From NCBI RefSeq assembly GCF_029873635.1, contig NC_080423.1, positions 106,811,988 to 106,875,987 on the forward strand: DNA of 64,000 nucleotides. Reading direction: 5' to 3'. The notes beneath the pieces are model-generated. The model searched no databases, was not told where the DNA came from, and saw only the letters and a list, made by a program, of their open reading frames with translations. The position numbers were made by a program, and so were the translations under genes. Below are positions 48,593-60,626 of this stretch, one piece after another (the first letter of the stretch is position 1; each line of letters opens with the position of its first letter). Source of the stretch: Malania oleifera. Taxonomy: Eukaryota; Streptophyta; Magnoliopsida; Santalales; Ximeniaceae.

Positions 48593-49324
48593 ATCACATT
48601 ATTGTATTATTTCTTTTTATGTTTATGTCATTATTGCATATAAATTACTCGAAACACAACGTACATTTTTCTTAGATAAAAAATTTTTATTTTATATATT
48701 TCATTGCATTATTATCTTGAACAATTCTTATAAGGGTAATAGTAAATTGATAGCATATAGTTTCTTTTGTTTCCACTCATTAGTGATACCAAATAGGCAA
48801 AAAAATATATTCATACCAAATAGGCAAAAAAATATATTCATTCCGATTTTTTTTTTATCAACCGAACAAACACGAGTATCTCATTCTTATAATTAAGAGG
48901 CTTGTTTTATGAAAATATTTTTATTTTAATTTTACTTTATTATTTGCCGGACGATGTACATAAGATGTTCAAACCAATGTTTTATTGAATGTAAAAATCC
49001 ACAAGTATTTTAAAAAGATAAACATTATACCTCTTAAATATGTATAAAAAATACAAGAATGAATAATATTTTCAATATAACAACTATTAAGCATATATAC
49101 CTAATTAAATATATGTCTTAAAACTTTCAACAATCATAAATTAAAAAAAAAAATCAATACCTAATAACTTAATAAACCAAAATATTTTAGGGCAATATGA
49201 TCTTTAAATTTTAACAATCATTTTCATTTTAATCAATAAATACTATTTTAAATATATTAATGACATATAAAATACCATATTAAAGGGCATTAATGCTTAA
49301 TCAACTAAAATAATTAGAGTAATT
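48012..49324. other. AT-rich spacer before mTERF unit 2
   Basis: No gene seen. Holds an (AT)n run at about 48550-48590 and a perfect 27-bp tandem pair (ATACCAAATAGGC..) at about 48785-48842. Confidence 0.6.
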
Positions 49325-49748
49325 TAGACTCAAAATCAAGATTTTCATGGAATTTCTTATGAAACCTAATCACCAAAAAAGTAAGTTTGGGATGTATACA
49401 TTTTGCAAGATTCTTTCATTTCCAAGAATATTAAGATTTTGAAAAATGTGTGAATTAAATGTTCCCTTATTTTGTCTTTGATAGCATAAATTTTAAATAT
49501 TAAATTTATGTAAATTTAGAAAAAAAAATTTTATATAATATTTTATTTATATTCCTACAAATTTAAATTAAGAGTTAAAATTTATGCTTTCAAATAATTT
49601 TCTCTTTTAAAATGGACTTGTATATTGGTAGGGCTGTCGCACTTCCGCGACGATAGCTACGGCCAAGCTAATGCCGGATTCAGTTGGATAATCACCATTG
49701 GTAATCTTCCGCTCTTCAACCAGGTTCTTATTTACCTCCATCCGCTCC

Positions 49749-51137
49749 ATGATTCGCTTAATCTGCAAAAAATTTCTGCGCAGAAGAGTTGCAGGTTCAT
49801 TACCACTCAGCCATGGCTGTGTTTTCTCGACCTCATCTCTCAAACCCACCTCAGAAACCTCGAATTCGGCAGACCCACGATCTCTTACAGTTCAATATCT
49901 CGAAAATTCATGTGGGATGTCGTTAGAATCGGCAATTTTAGCTTCTAAGAAGCTCCACATAGCAACCACTGACGCACCAGACTCTGTGTTAAGGCTCTTG
50001 AAAGCTCATGGACTGAGCCAAACCTTCATAAGAAAGTTTATCGTTACTCGGCCATCGATTCTTATGGCCGACCCAGAAAAGACCCTTAAACCCAATATCG
50101 AGTTGTTTGCATCTATGGGGGTTTCTGGCACAAATTTAGCTAAAATCATCAGCAAGTACCCTCGGATTCTGCAAACAGATGCACCCGCGGTTGTTGGGTT
50201 CTTCAGAGCTCATGGATTCACTGAGAAGCAAATGTCAGTGTTGACCATGAAGCTCCCTGATTTGTACGCGTGCAATGCTCATAAGGTCTTCAAGCCAAAG
50301 TTGGAGTACTTCAAGTCATTAGGCTTTTCAGATGCTGAGATTGCGAAAATTTTATCGATGGAGCCGTATATTTTAGAAAGGAGTTTGGAAAACCAAATTG
50401 TGCCTAATGTTCAACTGCTTAAGCGCATTGTTGGCTCAGATGACAATGTGCTTAAGGTGATCAAGGCATGCTATTTTCTTATTGAATTTGATCTGGGGAC
50501 GATGATGGAGCCTAACATCGCAGTCTTGAGAGGCTGTGGTGTCCCCGAGTCAAAAGTACTGAAGTTGATAATGATTCGACCAAATACGTTTGTTATAAAA
50601 ACTCATCGATTCAAGGAGATCGTTGAAGAAGTTTTGAAACTTGGGTTTGATCCTGCCAATTATCTTTTTATTCTAGCTATCCGTTCATTGGCACTTATGA
50701 GTAAATCGCTTTGGGAGCAGAAGTTGGAAGCCTATGGTAGTTTTGGCTTGACAAAGGATGAGATTATTTTTGCGTTCAAGTTACAACCCATATTTATGAT
50801 TAATTCGGAGAAGAGGATTAGGAAGTTGATGGATTTCTTCGTGAATGTGCTCTATTTGGAACCCTCCAGAATTTCCAGGAATCCACATCTTATGCTGTTT
50901 AGTTTAGAGGGCAGACTTATTCCAAGGTGTTCAGTTTTGCAACTATTGATGTCAAAGAAATTGATTACAGGTAATGTAAACATAATTTCTGTATTCAAAA
51001 TAACTGAGAAGATGTTTGTGGATAGGTACGTGAACAAGTTTCTTTGTGTTGTTCCCGAAGTTGTTCAGGCACACCAAGGCAAGATTGAGTTCAAAGGGTT
51101 TCCCAGTGATCTGGTGCGATTATCTAAATTGTCATGA
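49749..51137 (+). CDS. mTERF family protein, copy 2
   Basis: 462 residues, single exon, starting at the conserved MIRLICKKF methionine. It differs from copy 1 at roughly 6-7% of residues, with scattered substitutions such as ACYFLIEF for ACYCLIEF and EAYGSFGL for EAYVSFGL. It keeps the presequence-like N-terminus, about nine mTERF repeats and the ending DLVRLSKLS, which is closer to copy 3 than copy 1 is. The frame is fully open, so it is likely functional. Role as for copy 1: predicted organelle nucleic-acid binding; target unknown. Confidence 0.93.
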   Translation: MIRLICKKFLRRRVAGSLPLSHGCVFSTSSLKPTSETSNSADPRSLTVQYLENSCGMSLESAILASKKLHIATTDAPDSVLRLLKAHGLSQTFIRKFIVTRPSILMADPEKTLKPNIELFASMGVSGTNLAKIISKYPRILQTDAPAVVGFFRAHGFTEKQMSVLTMKLPDLYACNAHKVFKPKLEYFKSLGFSDAEIAKILSMEPYILERSLENQIVPNVQLLKRIVGSDDNVLKVIKACYFLIEFDLGTMMEPNIAVLRGCGVPESKVLKLIMIRPNTFVIKTHRFKEIVEEVLKLGFDPANYLFILAIRSLALMSKSLWEQKLEAYGSFGLTKDEIIFAFKLQPIFMINSEKRIRKLMDFFVNVLYLEPSRISRNPHLMLFSLEGRLIPRCSVLQLLMSKKLITGNVNIISVFKITEKMFVDRYVNKFLCVVPEVVQAHQGKIEFKGFPSDLVRLSKLS

Positions 51138-52733
51138 GATCCTTGTTTTGATCTGAATACTTATAATGGAAACAGTTCCAAAGGTTGTGCTTTTCAACTA
51201 CATAGTCGATCTGAACATTGTTCCATCATAATTTTTTTTTGTGGGCTGTTCAAGCACCCTTTGCCTCCCTGGTCACTGTCATGCCATCTGGATGACTGAC
51301 AGTTCTTGAAAGATCATGAGCCAATATTTCTCTGACAAGTCAAGGCATCCAATGAAGTTCAGGCGCGTCAGTTCTAAAGACTGGATTAAATTTGGAAACC
51401 TAATAAGGCTCTCACCCAACCAAATCCATTCACCATTTCTGATCTTTATCCTTGAATTGTAATTTCCTCAACTGACTTAGTAGAGTAATTGCTGTTCACT
51501 CTTTCCATAGGGGAACTTGTTTACAATTTTGATCCATAATGAAGTTTACATGTTCAACTTTCACAAATTTCTGGCATTAAATGAATAATCTAATCAGGAA
51601 AATATATGTCAGCAATCTAATAATTGGACTCCCAAGTTTCCAAGTGCATCTTATCATCCTTGGAATTTGAAATCAACTTAAGGGCTTGTGCTTTTATGTA
51701 CATGAACAGGTGATGCTCTTCTTTTTCTCCTACTAAAACTGAAGTTTGCTTTGTACTCGCATAATGATGATAAGTAAAACATTAGATGGATAAAGGGAAA
51801 AAATGAAGAAATAAGAATTTTTCTTTCTTTTCAATAGCTAGTGATATTTACCTAGTCAAGCATGTAACTGATTGTTTTACAAAGATGGTCAGGCAATGAT
51901 AAGGGTTAGATCAAGTGGGAATGGAGGTATGGAGGTGTGTGATAGGCCGCGATCTATCTTAATTTTATGTTTTATGCATTTTTCTTTGAAGTGCTTAACT
52001 TTAGTTTTATTGAAGTGGGGATGAAAGTAATGTTTTATCCTAAATCCTTATATGACTCAAGTAGAGATGCTCAAGGGAGTGTGTACAATCATACCAATGG
52101 CCATCCTTCAATGGCATTATGATTGATGAGACCAAATTGACCAATGATCTAGCTGGCTAATGAAGCCATTGCCTGGCTTGCTAAGGAACATATTTTTTTT
52201 TCTTATTAAGTTATGAAATATAACATTGAGGCATATCTGCCTATTTTGGTTATTTTTTTTCTTTTTTTACCCCTCCAAAAAAATCAAAATCAAAATCAAA
52301 AATAAAAAGCACAAGATGGACAAGTTGTAATGCTTAATTCACACTAGAGATCAAACGTCTCTTACTGCATGTCTTCTCTACTTCCTTTACTCTACAAAAA
52401 TTACCTGCACCCTTTCCTTGTCCATTGAGGTCTGAGGCACTGATGGCTTGATCAAATTTCTGGTGCTCTCAGCATCATCTTCACTTTAATTCACCTTTAT
52501 TACTTGGTATACACTCTGGAACTGGGGAGCTATTTGGCACCCACACATTCTTATGAGGCAGATTAAGGAACATATCCTATTTCGCCATCGTATTCCCTCA
52601 ACAGACAGTTTCTTTCAGGTTCTTTCTGCTAAAAACTCTTTATAGACATTATTTTCTCTTCTCCAAAGGGAATTTGAGCGTTGCCTAGAGCTGTGATGGC
52701 ATCCTCAAATCTTTGCATTCTTATAAACTTATG

Positions 52734-52767
<34 letters not shown>

Positions 52768-55764
52768 CTACAACAATGCTTTTGCATAATGGTGAAAGTC
52801 CATTTGCTTAATGGTCGGTCTTTTATTCAAAGAGTGTCTTATGAGAATGTGCCTAAATTCTGCAAGTTCTGCATTATGCTTGGTCATGCAGAGGTGAATT
52901 GCAAGAATAAGAAAGAACAGGAACAGAAGAAAGGTACGAAGAAGAAAGATCCTGCCTCCAAAGAGGGGTCACTGAATGTTTGCTTAAACTGTTTTAAGTC
53001 CATTGGCAACCAATTGAAAATGGTGGCTGATGGTGGAAAGAGTAATAGTTCTGGTTCTATCAAGGCAGGTCCCAAAGAATTAAAAAAGACTTTTCCTACC
53101 CCTTCCAAGCTGGGGGTTGAGTGAAAGTGGAAAGAAAATGGATAAAGGTAATGTCCCCCTTCCTATTTCAGAAAATCAAGGTGTTGATGTTGCTGAAAAG
53201 ATTAAGGATAAAGTAAAAGATCCCCTGTGACTATGGAGAATGGATGGATGGTTGTTCATCCTGTGAAATGTAAGAATAGGAATAAGCGGTCTAGGCCTCC
53301 TTGAGGTCCGCTCATCTCGCGTTCCCTTGGATTTATGGGTATGCCCAGTTTTGATTGTACTTGTTTCTAGGTTTTTCCTAGTTTTGATGATGCTTGTTTA
53401 AGCCTTGGTACCTTGGGTATGCCTAGGTTTGATAGTATTTGCTTCTAGGTTTTCCTAGTTCTGATGCTACTTGTTTTGATTGGGAGCTTTGGCCTCCCTG
53501 CCTGGTGTATGTTCAGAGTTTTCTGTTCATATTCCATTTTGATCAATAAAATTTACCTTTACCGATCAAAAGAAAAAAAACAATGCTTTTGCATATCCCA
53601 ACTAGGAATTGCATAGTGGGTTGTGAAATAGGTTCATAGAGCTAATTTTGATTGCTGAAAGAGGAGAAAGAAGGATGGAGATTGCAATCCTACATGTATT
53701 TAAAGTGTCTGTTTTTAAAAAAAAAATAAAAAATAAAATGAAGATGTATCTTAAGAGAGAGAAGAGAACAAGGGTTGAAGAACAAGGCATATTGCTACAA
53801 CAAACAGAAGAAGAAGCAAGACTTGCTGCCAACTGATGAACCTAAAGAACAGATGAAATCAAGCAACAGTGGCAATAGACCTCGCTGAGGCAGAGACACA
53901 TTGGAATTTCTTTGTAGTTACTAAAATGCTTGGGATGTCATTTTTGAATTTGAACATCCTATGTTCCAAATTCCAATGTTCTTCAATTTTAATATACATT
54001 ATTATATGGAAATTGTCTTAGTTTGGGGAGTAAACTGTTTGATGCTCCTGTTAATTAGTTCTTTATTTTTTTGTTAAGCCTTTTCCCTCCTCTTATTGAA
54101 TCAGGATCAAATGTTGTACAACAACCAAGTCTTTATTGTCACTAGGTGGAATTGACTACATGAATCCTCTCTTGCCAATCAGCAGGATCTAGGATCAAAT
54201 CTTATATCGCTGTATTCTTTTGTTGCCCCAAAAGGAAAAAAAAAAAGAGGCTAGTTCCTTGTGATTTTTTGGAATGGACAGAAAACGTGGAGAACTTTAG
54301 GCTTCTTATAATTGAACAAAGATGCTTTCAATGAAAATTGGAAAGACTATTTTCTTATGCAAATGTACTTTTTTTTTCTTTCATTGATTTGATATATTTT
54401 ACTTTCTTTAGGAAAGTCTTTTTTTACAATTTGACAAAAGATGTTTTCTACTAACTGTGTTTTTCCCTTATATACAAAGGAAGATAAGAAAACTATTTTC
54501 TTAAATAAATATTTTCCTCTCAATCAAACAAGGCCATTAGAAAATCCTTTTGCCTGCAAATTGTGTAATTCATAATCATAAAAATTTTATGGCTTAAGGA
54601 ATGCTATTGATTGGAATGCCATAGTTTGTGTAAAAATATGGATAAACAGTTGAATGTGGCTGAACATAGTTCTTGCTAGGAAGGTATGATTGTTAGTGCT
54701 ACTAAATCTGTTCCCATTCCTTGGAGAACACCTATGATTGTGTTTGTTGGGGGTTACAGCTCTGGTTGATTTTTTTTTTTTTTAAATCTGCTGTTCTCAT
54801 TGGATCCAGAACAATTTAGACCCTTGTTTACCTTAGTTGCAGTCAATAAGGTAGGTTCATCAAAACACTAACACCAAACCATCCAATGTAAAGAGGGTTT
54901 TGGTAAAAGATATGCATGTGATGTTTGTCCTATGTCTGATGATGGCAGGTTTGATATTGTTAATATTTTAAATATTGTTACATGTCATAGGAAGATGTAG
55001 AAGAAGATCAGAATAATATATTATTTCATGATGGTGATTGAGATCCTTATTTTGTCTCGAATTATTGTTCTAAGATTCTTTTGAAGTCTATTAATCATTT
55101 TATCTTATTTAATGAGATGGATGGGCCTACCTCGATGCCATGTTGGGAATGTTAGTTTGAAATCTAGAATTGTTCATTGTGTTAGTTGCACTCTTCTTAG
55201 ACCTTATATGACCAAAAATAAATTTGTCCAAGGTACTCTAATATGGCAGTCCTATGGACAACGAAGGAGTAGATGACAACATTAACCTCTCACAGAATAC
55301 TACGTCAGCCATTTCCACGCACGTTTCAAGCGGTCTTATTCTCTAATGACTTCAAGAGAAAAGGAAAACTTAGAATGAAACTTACAGTTTACCTTTTACA
55401 CTTTAATTTTGCAGTGAATGACTATGATGATAGGCTTGTATCTATTAAGAAGTTCTCTTTTCAATTCTTTATATGGAGTATATATTGGAGATTGAATTTG
55501 GAACAAGTTTAATATAATTTTGTACGAGATTTCATGTAAATTAACAAATTTTTAAAATTGCATTTTTTATAGGAAAAATTAACTTTCAACATATTAATTA
55601 GCAAGAAAAAATGCTAATCAGTCAAGCAAAAACAATCATCGATCAAAAAATGCAACTTTCAAGTGTTAAAAAAAATACAACAATATTGCTATTTTATTTT
55701 ATTTTTTTTTTAATTTTTTTATATGGCTTATTTCTAAAAATATGATTAACAAAAATATTGTAAT
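51138..55764. other. Downstream flank of mTERF copy 2
   Basis: Noncoding. It matches unit 1 (41048-45190) to about 55465, apart from the LINE at 52789-53578; the last 300 bp before the next LTR are AT-rich with no feature seen. Confidence 0.6.
52789..53578 (+). mobile_element. Short LINE derivative: ORF1 end joined to a 3' tail
   Basis: Flanked by 17-bp direct repeats AACAATGCTTTTGCATA (52772-52788 and 53579-53595). Unit 1 has the matching empty site near 42597. The first 335 bp encode the end of an L1-type ORF1: a YENVPKF segment, then a CCHC zinc knuckle CKFCIMLGHAEVNC, then a basic tail. Later text reads GWMVVHPVKCKNRNKRSRPP out of frame. Then comes a 3' region with two imperfect copies of a roughly 80-bp repeat (GGGTATGCC..TTTTCCTAG..) at 53337-53480, and an A-rich tail. 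The whole ORF2 (endonuclease and polymerase) is missing. Confidence 0.88.
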
Positions 55765-56649
55765 TGTAACGTCTCTTAATTTCTTAATATAAAATGTCAC
55801 ATAAATGTAGCGTCCATTCATAAAATACAACATAACAAATCAAATGGTCAACTCGAACCCGTGGGTAGCGGGGACACCTGTCATACACAGTGGAATTCCT
55901 AGCAGCAATAAACATAAAAATCCATATATACATCAAAATATCTCTAGGGTCACACAAAATAACTCTAACCCTAGTATAAAATCTTACCCTTCTCACGGGA
56001 TAATCTCACTAATCTCAATGGCGGCTTTGACCCACCGGTCTCTCAGGGGCTCCTGAAAAATTTAATAATGTTGGGGGTGAGACACTTCTCAGTAAGGGAA
56101 AGTAAACTAAATACAGTTGTGTGACAACATGAATATTTAGTTCAATTATGCATATACTGTACATTTCATAATTTTAGAAATAATCATAATATCATACTAG
56201 ATGATCATGTACTTTCATATTTGTTAATAAATCATAACATTCATAAGCATTTGTTATCATTGTAATAACATACATAAAAACCATCTGTTGTAATTGTAGT
56301 ACTGAAAATATACCTAGGATGAATAGCTAGTTAATGTTATGTATTACCTCCCATGACGGGTTATGCAGCCCGAAGGCGGAACCCAACAATGGCTGGCCGA
56401 CCACTGTCGAATCAAATATGTCTGTAAGTACGATGGGCCCGCCACACCCTGGTCCGGACTGTCAGGTGGACGTCCACACTCTACTGAAAGTCACATCGAC
56501 TATTCATCTCCCATCCCCTCGTGGAATGGTTAGCACTAATACGGTCTCGTGCCAAATCTGATCTACCCATAGCTACGGTACCGAGCTCCTGGTCTGAACT
56601 AAACTAACATCCTGATTGTAATAACATATAATACATGAACATACGTAAC

Positions 56650-56860
56650 ATCAACACGGTCTCGTGCCGAAAACATAGATACAGCATCGTGCCGAAATCA
56701 TACGTATGACCTCGTGCCAAAATCATAGTAAATATGGCCTTACGCCAATAATATCAATACGGCCTCGTGCCGATAGCATAAATACATGGCCTCGTGCCAA
56801 AATCATATAAAAACGGCCTCGTGCCGATAACATAAATATGGCCTTGCGCCAAATACATTT
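56650..56860 (-). repeat. About 27-bp tandem repeat inside the solo LTR
   Basis: Roughly eight or nine units of CGGCCTCGTGCCGAAAATCAT-like text with AT-rich linkers (ATAAATA). Each has a CGGC..GCCG-type short inverted pair. Confidence 0.9.
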
Positions 56861-57517
56861 CAGGTATTTACATTTGAAAATAACTCATTTATTATATATT
56901 TGTCAACTCAATATAACATAACTCATCTTTCCAAAATACCTGAAAATGTATTTTACTCGTAAAAGCATTCATATCATATCTCATTTTACGTAAAATAATA
57001 TTCATGTCACACATGCTCTATTAAAAGTCATACTTCATATTTTAAAATCGTGCTTTTCTATCATCTCATACATAAATATACGTTTCATCATAATAACAGT
57101 ATTTCCCAAACGTACATTTCATCTATAATATACAAGTATATCATATGCTTTTCTGAAAATAAATTTACTCATAATCAATAATAGTTTGTATGGAAAAGAA
57201 CTACTTTACTTTACTCCCTTACTTGACTACTAAGAAAGCCCTCAAAATATCCTAGGCTAACTCCCGTATGGGTTCCTGATCAACACCCTGAAACTTAAAA
57301 TTTCCAGTATTAAACATCAGTATTTTCATGCGTACATCAATTTCTATAATTACCATAAAGTCTAATTTAGATTAAAAAGTCTTACCTCAACTTTAGGATG
57401 ATTTCCAACTTCGTTTTCCCAACGATTTGCTCTGGCCAACTTGTAAGGAATTTCGCCAGGAGCATCGTGGTAGCCTCAGATCTTCGATCCGGCATAAAAC
57501 CAGCCCAAAATCGAAGA

Positions 57518-57790
57518 GAGAGAGTGAGAGAGCCGAAGAGGAGAGAGAGGAGAGAGAGAGGCTTCTAAAAAAATGAGATATTTCCCAGATTTCCATATTT
57601 ATAAAGCAGCGAGATTCGTCAATGAGCCCGACCTTCGTTGACAAGTCCTTCACAAATTTTGTCAACGAGACCTTGTATTCGTCGACGAAATTCAGGCTGC
57701 CTCAGAACCCTTCTTGGTATTTTCTCATCAACGAAGCCTTGTATTCGTCGACGAAATTTTCGTCGACGAAACCATGTGTTCGTCGACAAA
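57518..57790 (-). promoter_or_regulatory. U3 promoter of the solo LTR: palindrome array, TATA box, CT tract
   Basis: Eight palindrome-like motifs (TTCGTCGACGAA and variants) at about 57612-57790, then on the minus strand TTTATAAATA at 57596-57605, then a CT-rich tract at 57518-57565. Same order and spacing as in LTRs A, B and 35592. Confidence 0.6.
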
Positions 57791-57889
57791 GCTTGGCAGC
57801 TTTCCTTCTTTTCCCCTTTTTCCAATTTCCCTTTTTCCTTTCTTTTATTATTTAAATTCTACTCTTAAAATTCGGATCGTTACAGTAAT

Positions 57890-58435
57890 GATAAAGCTTA
57901 ATCTGCATATAGGCTTGTTTTGCATTTCGCAGGATTTTGTGCGGTTGATATAATCTAAAAAAATTGAATTTTTTCTTTGAATGCAATAGAAAAAATATCT
58001 TATATATTTTCGTTCATTATTATCCTAGACATCTCTTGCAAGTGTAATATTGTAAAATGACTAAATATATTTGCTTTGATTTCTTACCAATTTGTAAACC
58101 AAATTGTGAGAACAAAATAATCTTGTTTGGTTCGGTTGTTCGTATTGAACCAAATTTGTAGTTCCTTTTTTCTACATTTTTTTCGGGCAAAATACACTTT
58201 GAACCTCTATATAGAACTTGAAAAATTATTTAAAAAATAAAAAAAGTATACAAACAAATATATTTTTTATGTTTGATTATTAAGGAAGAAATTATCATTA
58301 ATATTTAATTTTTAAAAATTTTTAATTTTATTAAATAAGTTTTTATTTTAGTAATATTTGATATAGAAAAAAATATAATAAAATTAATTTCTATTTTTTG
58401 TTTTTTTTAGAAAACAAATTTCTTGATGCTTTCCT

Positions 58436-58476
<41 letters not shown>

Positions 58477-58536
58477 AGAAAAGAAATTGTATATATTTAA
58501 AAAAAAGGAAAAACATTGAGCATGGGAGGTTAGAAG
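57890..58536. other. Spacer with MITE-like piece and (AT)n
   Basis: No gene. About 58200-58440 resembles the MITE family of 33530 (GTTTGATTATTAAGGAAGAAA; AGTAATATTTGATATAGAAA), and an (AT)n run lies at 58440-58468. Confidence 0.45.
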
Positions 58537-58683
58537 GTGTTCTGCTTTTCTATATTGTCAGGAGTCAGGGGTTGGTGCTTCTGCGTCGATAACCGAGGTG
58601 AAACTAATGCCGGATTCAATTGGATAATCGCCATTGATAATCTTTCGCTCTCCAGGCAGGTACTAATTTACTTCTCTTCGTTG

Positions 58684-60057
58684 ATGATTCGCTTAATCTG
58701 CAAAAATTTTCTGCACGGAAGAGTCGCTGGTTCATCACCACTCAGCCATGGCTGTGTTTTCTCGACCTCATCTCTCAAATCCACCTCAGAAAGCTCGAAC
58801 TCCGCAGGCCCAGACTCTTTCACAGTCCAATATCTCACAAATTCATGTGGGTTGTCTTTGGAATCGGCAATTTTAGCTTCTAAGAAGCTCCACGTAAAAA
58901 CCCCTGACACACCAGACTCTGTGTTAAAGCTCTTGAGGGCTCATGGATTGAGCCAAACCTTCATCAGAAACTTAATTGTCACTCGGCCACTGATTCTTAT
59001 GGCAGACCCAGAAAAGACCCTTAAACCCAATATCGAGTTGTTTGCATCTATGGGGTTTTCTGGCACTAATTTGGCTAAAATCATCAGCAAGTATCCTCGG
59101 GTTCTGGAAACTGATGTACCCGCAGTGGTTGGGTTCTTCAGAGCTCATGGATTCAGCGTGAAGCAAATATCAGGGTTGACCATGAAGCGCCCTATTTTAT
59201 ATACATACAATGCTCACAAAGCCTTCAAGCCAAAGTTGGACTACCTCAAGTCAATAGGCTTTTCTGATGTTGAGATTGTCAAAATTTTATCAGTGGAGCC
59301 GTATATTTTGGAAAGAAGTTTGGAAAACCAAATTCTGCCTAGTGTTCAACTGCTGAAGCGCATTGTCGACACAGATGAGAATGTGCTTAAGGTGATCAGG
59401 GCATGGTACTGTATACTTGAAGTCGATTTGGGGAAGGTAATGGAGCCAAACGTCTCAGTCTTGATAAGCTGCGGCGTCCCCAAGTCAAAGATACTGAATT
59501 TGATAATGCTTCAACCAAGAGCATTTGTTAAAAAAACTGACAGATTCAGCGAGATTGTTGAAGAAGTTGTAAAAATTGGATTTGATCCCACTAATTATCT
59601 TTTTATCCTAGCTATCCGTTCTATGGCACTTATGAGTAAATCACTTTGGGAGCAGAAGTTGGAAGCCTATGGTAGTTTTGGCTTGTCAAAGGATGAGATT
59701 ATTTTAGCATTCAAATTACAACCCATGTTCATGACAAGCTCAGAGAAGAAGATTAGGAAGTTGATGGCTTTTTATGTGAATGAGCTAAATTTGGAACCCT
59801 CTAGGATTTCCAGGAATCCAAATCTTATGCTGCTTAGTTTAGAGGGCAGACTTATTCCGAGGTGTTCAGTTTTGCAACTATTGATGTCGAAGAAATTGAT
59901 TATGGGTGATGTCGACATAGTTTCTATATTTAAGATGACTGAGAAGAGGTTTGTGAATAAGTACGTGAACAAGTTTCTCTGTGTTGTTCCTGAAGTTGGT
60001 CAAGCACACCAAGGCAAGGTTGAGTTTAAAGGGTTTTCCGTAGCTAAATTGTCGTAA
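58684..60057 (+). CDS. mTERF family protein, copy 3
   Basis: 457 residues, single exon, starting at the conserved MIRLICKNF methionine; the open frame extends to 58537, but that part is not conserved. About 80% alike to copies 1 and 2. It has the same presequence-like start, mTERF repeats (TRPLILMADP, KYPRVL, KRPILY, LQPRAF, LQPMFM) and the ending GFSVAKLS. The frame is intact. Many changes fall in the middle repeats (VDTDENVLKV, ILEVDLGKVMEPN), which may affect target choice. Localisation and target are inferred, not shown. Confidence 0.93.
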   Translation: MIRLICKNFLHGRVAGSSPLSHGCVFSTSSLKSTSESSNSAGPDSFTVQYLTNSCGLSLESAILASKKLHVKTPDTPDSVLKLLRAHGLSQTFIRNLIVTRPLILMADPEKTLKPNIELFASMGFSGTNLAKIISKYPRVLETDVPAVVGFFRAHGFSVKQISGLTMKRPILYTYNAHKAFKPKLDYLKSIGFSDVEIVKILSVEPYILERSLENQILPSVQLLKRIVDTDENVLKVIRAWYCILEVDLGKVMEPNVSVLISCGVPKSKILNLIMLQPRAFVKKTDRFSEIVEEVVKIGFDPTNYLFILAIRSMALMSKSLWEQKLEAYGSFGLSKDEIILAFKLQPMFMTSSEKKIRKLMAFYVNELNLEPSRISRNPNLMLLSLEGRLIPRCSVLQLLMSKKLIMGDVDIVSIFKMTEKRFVNKYVNKFLCVVPEVGQAHQGKVEFKGFSVAKLS

Positions 60058-60626
60058 GATCCTTGTTTTGGATTTGAATACTTATAATGGAGACAACTTG
60101 AAAGGGTTGTGTTTCTTCAACTTGTAGTTGTAATTGACTTGAACATCATCCCATCACAATTTTTTCTATGGGCTGTTCAAGCAAGGCGTCACCGTCATGC
60201 CATCTAGATGACTGGCATTTCTTGAAAAGTCACAAGCATACTTTTTCTTTGTCAAGTCAAAGGCATCCAATAAAGTTCAGGTGAATCAACTGTGTCAATT
60301 CTTAAGAATGGATTAAGTTTGGAAACCTAATGAGGCACTCTCCTGACCAAATGCATTCACCATGATCTGTATCCTTGAATTTTAATTTGTTTAACTTGTT
60401 TGCCTGACTAGTAGAGTAATATTTGTTCACTTTTAGGAGTTAACTTGTTTGCCTGACTAGTAGAGTAATATTTGTTCACTTTTAGGAGAATATGCTTACA
60501 ATTTTGATCCATAATGAAGTTTACGTGCTCACTGCTCACAAATTTTCAAGCAATAAATGAACATCTAAGTAGGAAAATGTATCTTCATAATTAAATAATA
60601 GGATTTCCAAGTCCCAAGTTGCCAAG

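Larger units (their letters stand above)
49325..55465 (+). repeat. mTERF segmental duplication, unit 2
   Basis: The closest relative of unit 1. Alignment runs from about 39130/49325 to about 45190/55465, interrupted by the L1 piece in unit 1 and by the LINE at 52789 in unit 2. Confidence 0.9.
55765..57884 (-). mobile_element. Solo LTR of the 2.1-kb family between mTERF units 2 and 3
   Basis: 2120 bp, TGTAACGTCTC to GGATCGTTACA, with GTAAT on both sides (55760-55764 and 57885-57889). On the minus strand it shares much text with LTR B: GGGGGTGAGACACTTCTCAG near 56072, GTGTGACAACATGAATAT near 56119, CCCGAAGGCGGAACC near 56371. No coding sequence. Confidence 0.92.

Noticed and set aside
52681-53124. 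A 147-residue gene starting upstream of the LINE
   Set aside because: The frame joins unit-2 flank, the TC microsatellite and the LINE ORF1 by chance across the target duplication; only the part after 52789 is meaningful.
57619-57868. Several overlapping frames with RRRN/SSTK repeats
   Set aside because: They are translations of the TTCGTCGACGAA array in the solo LTR on both strands.
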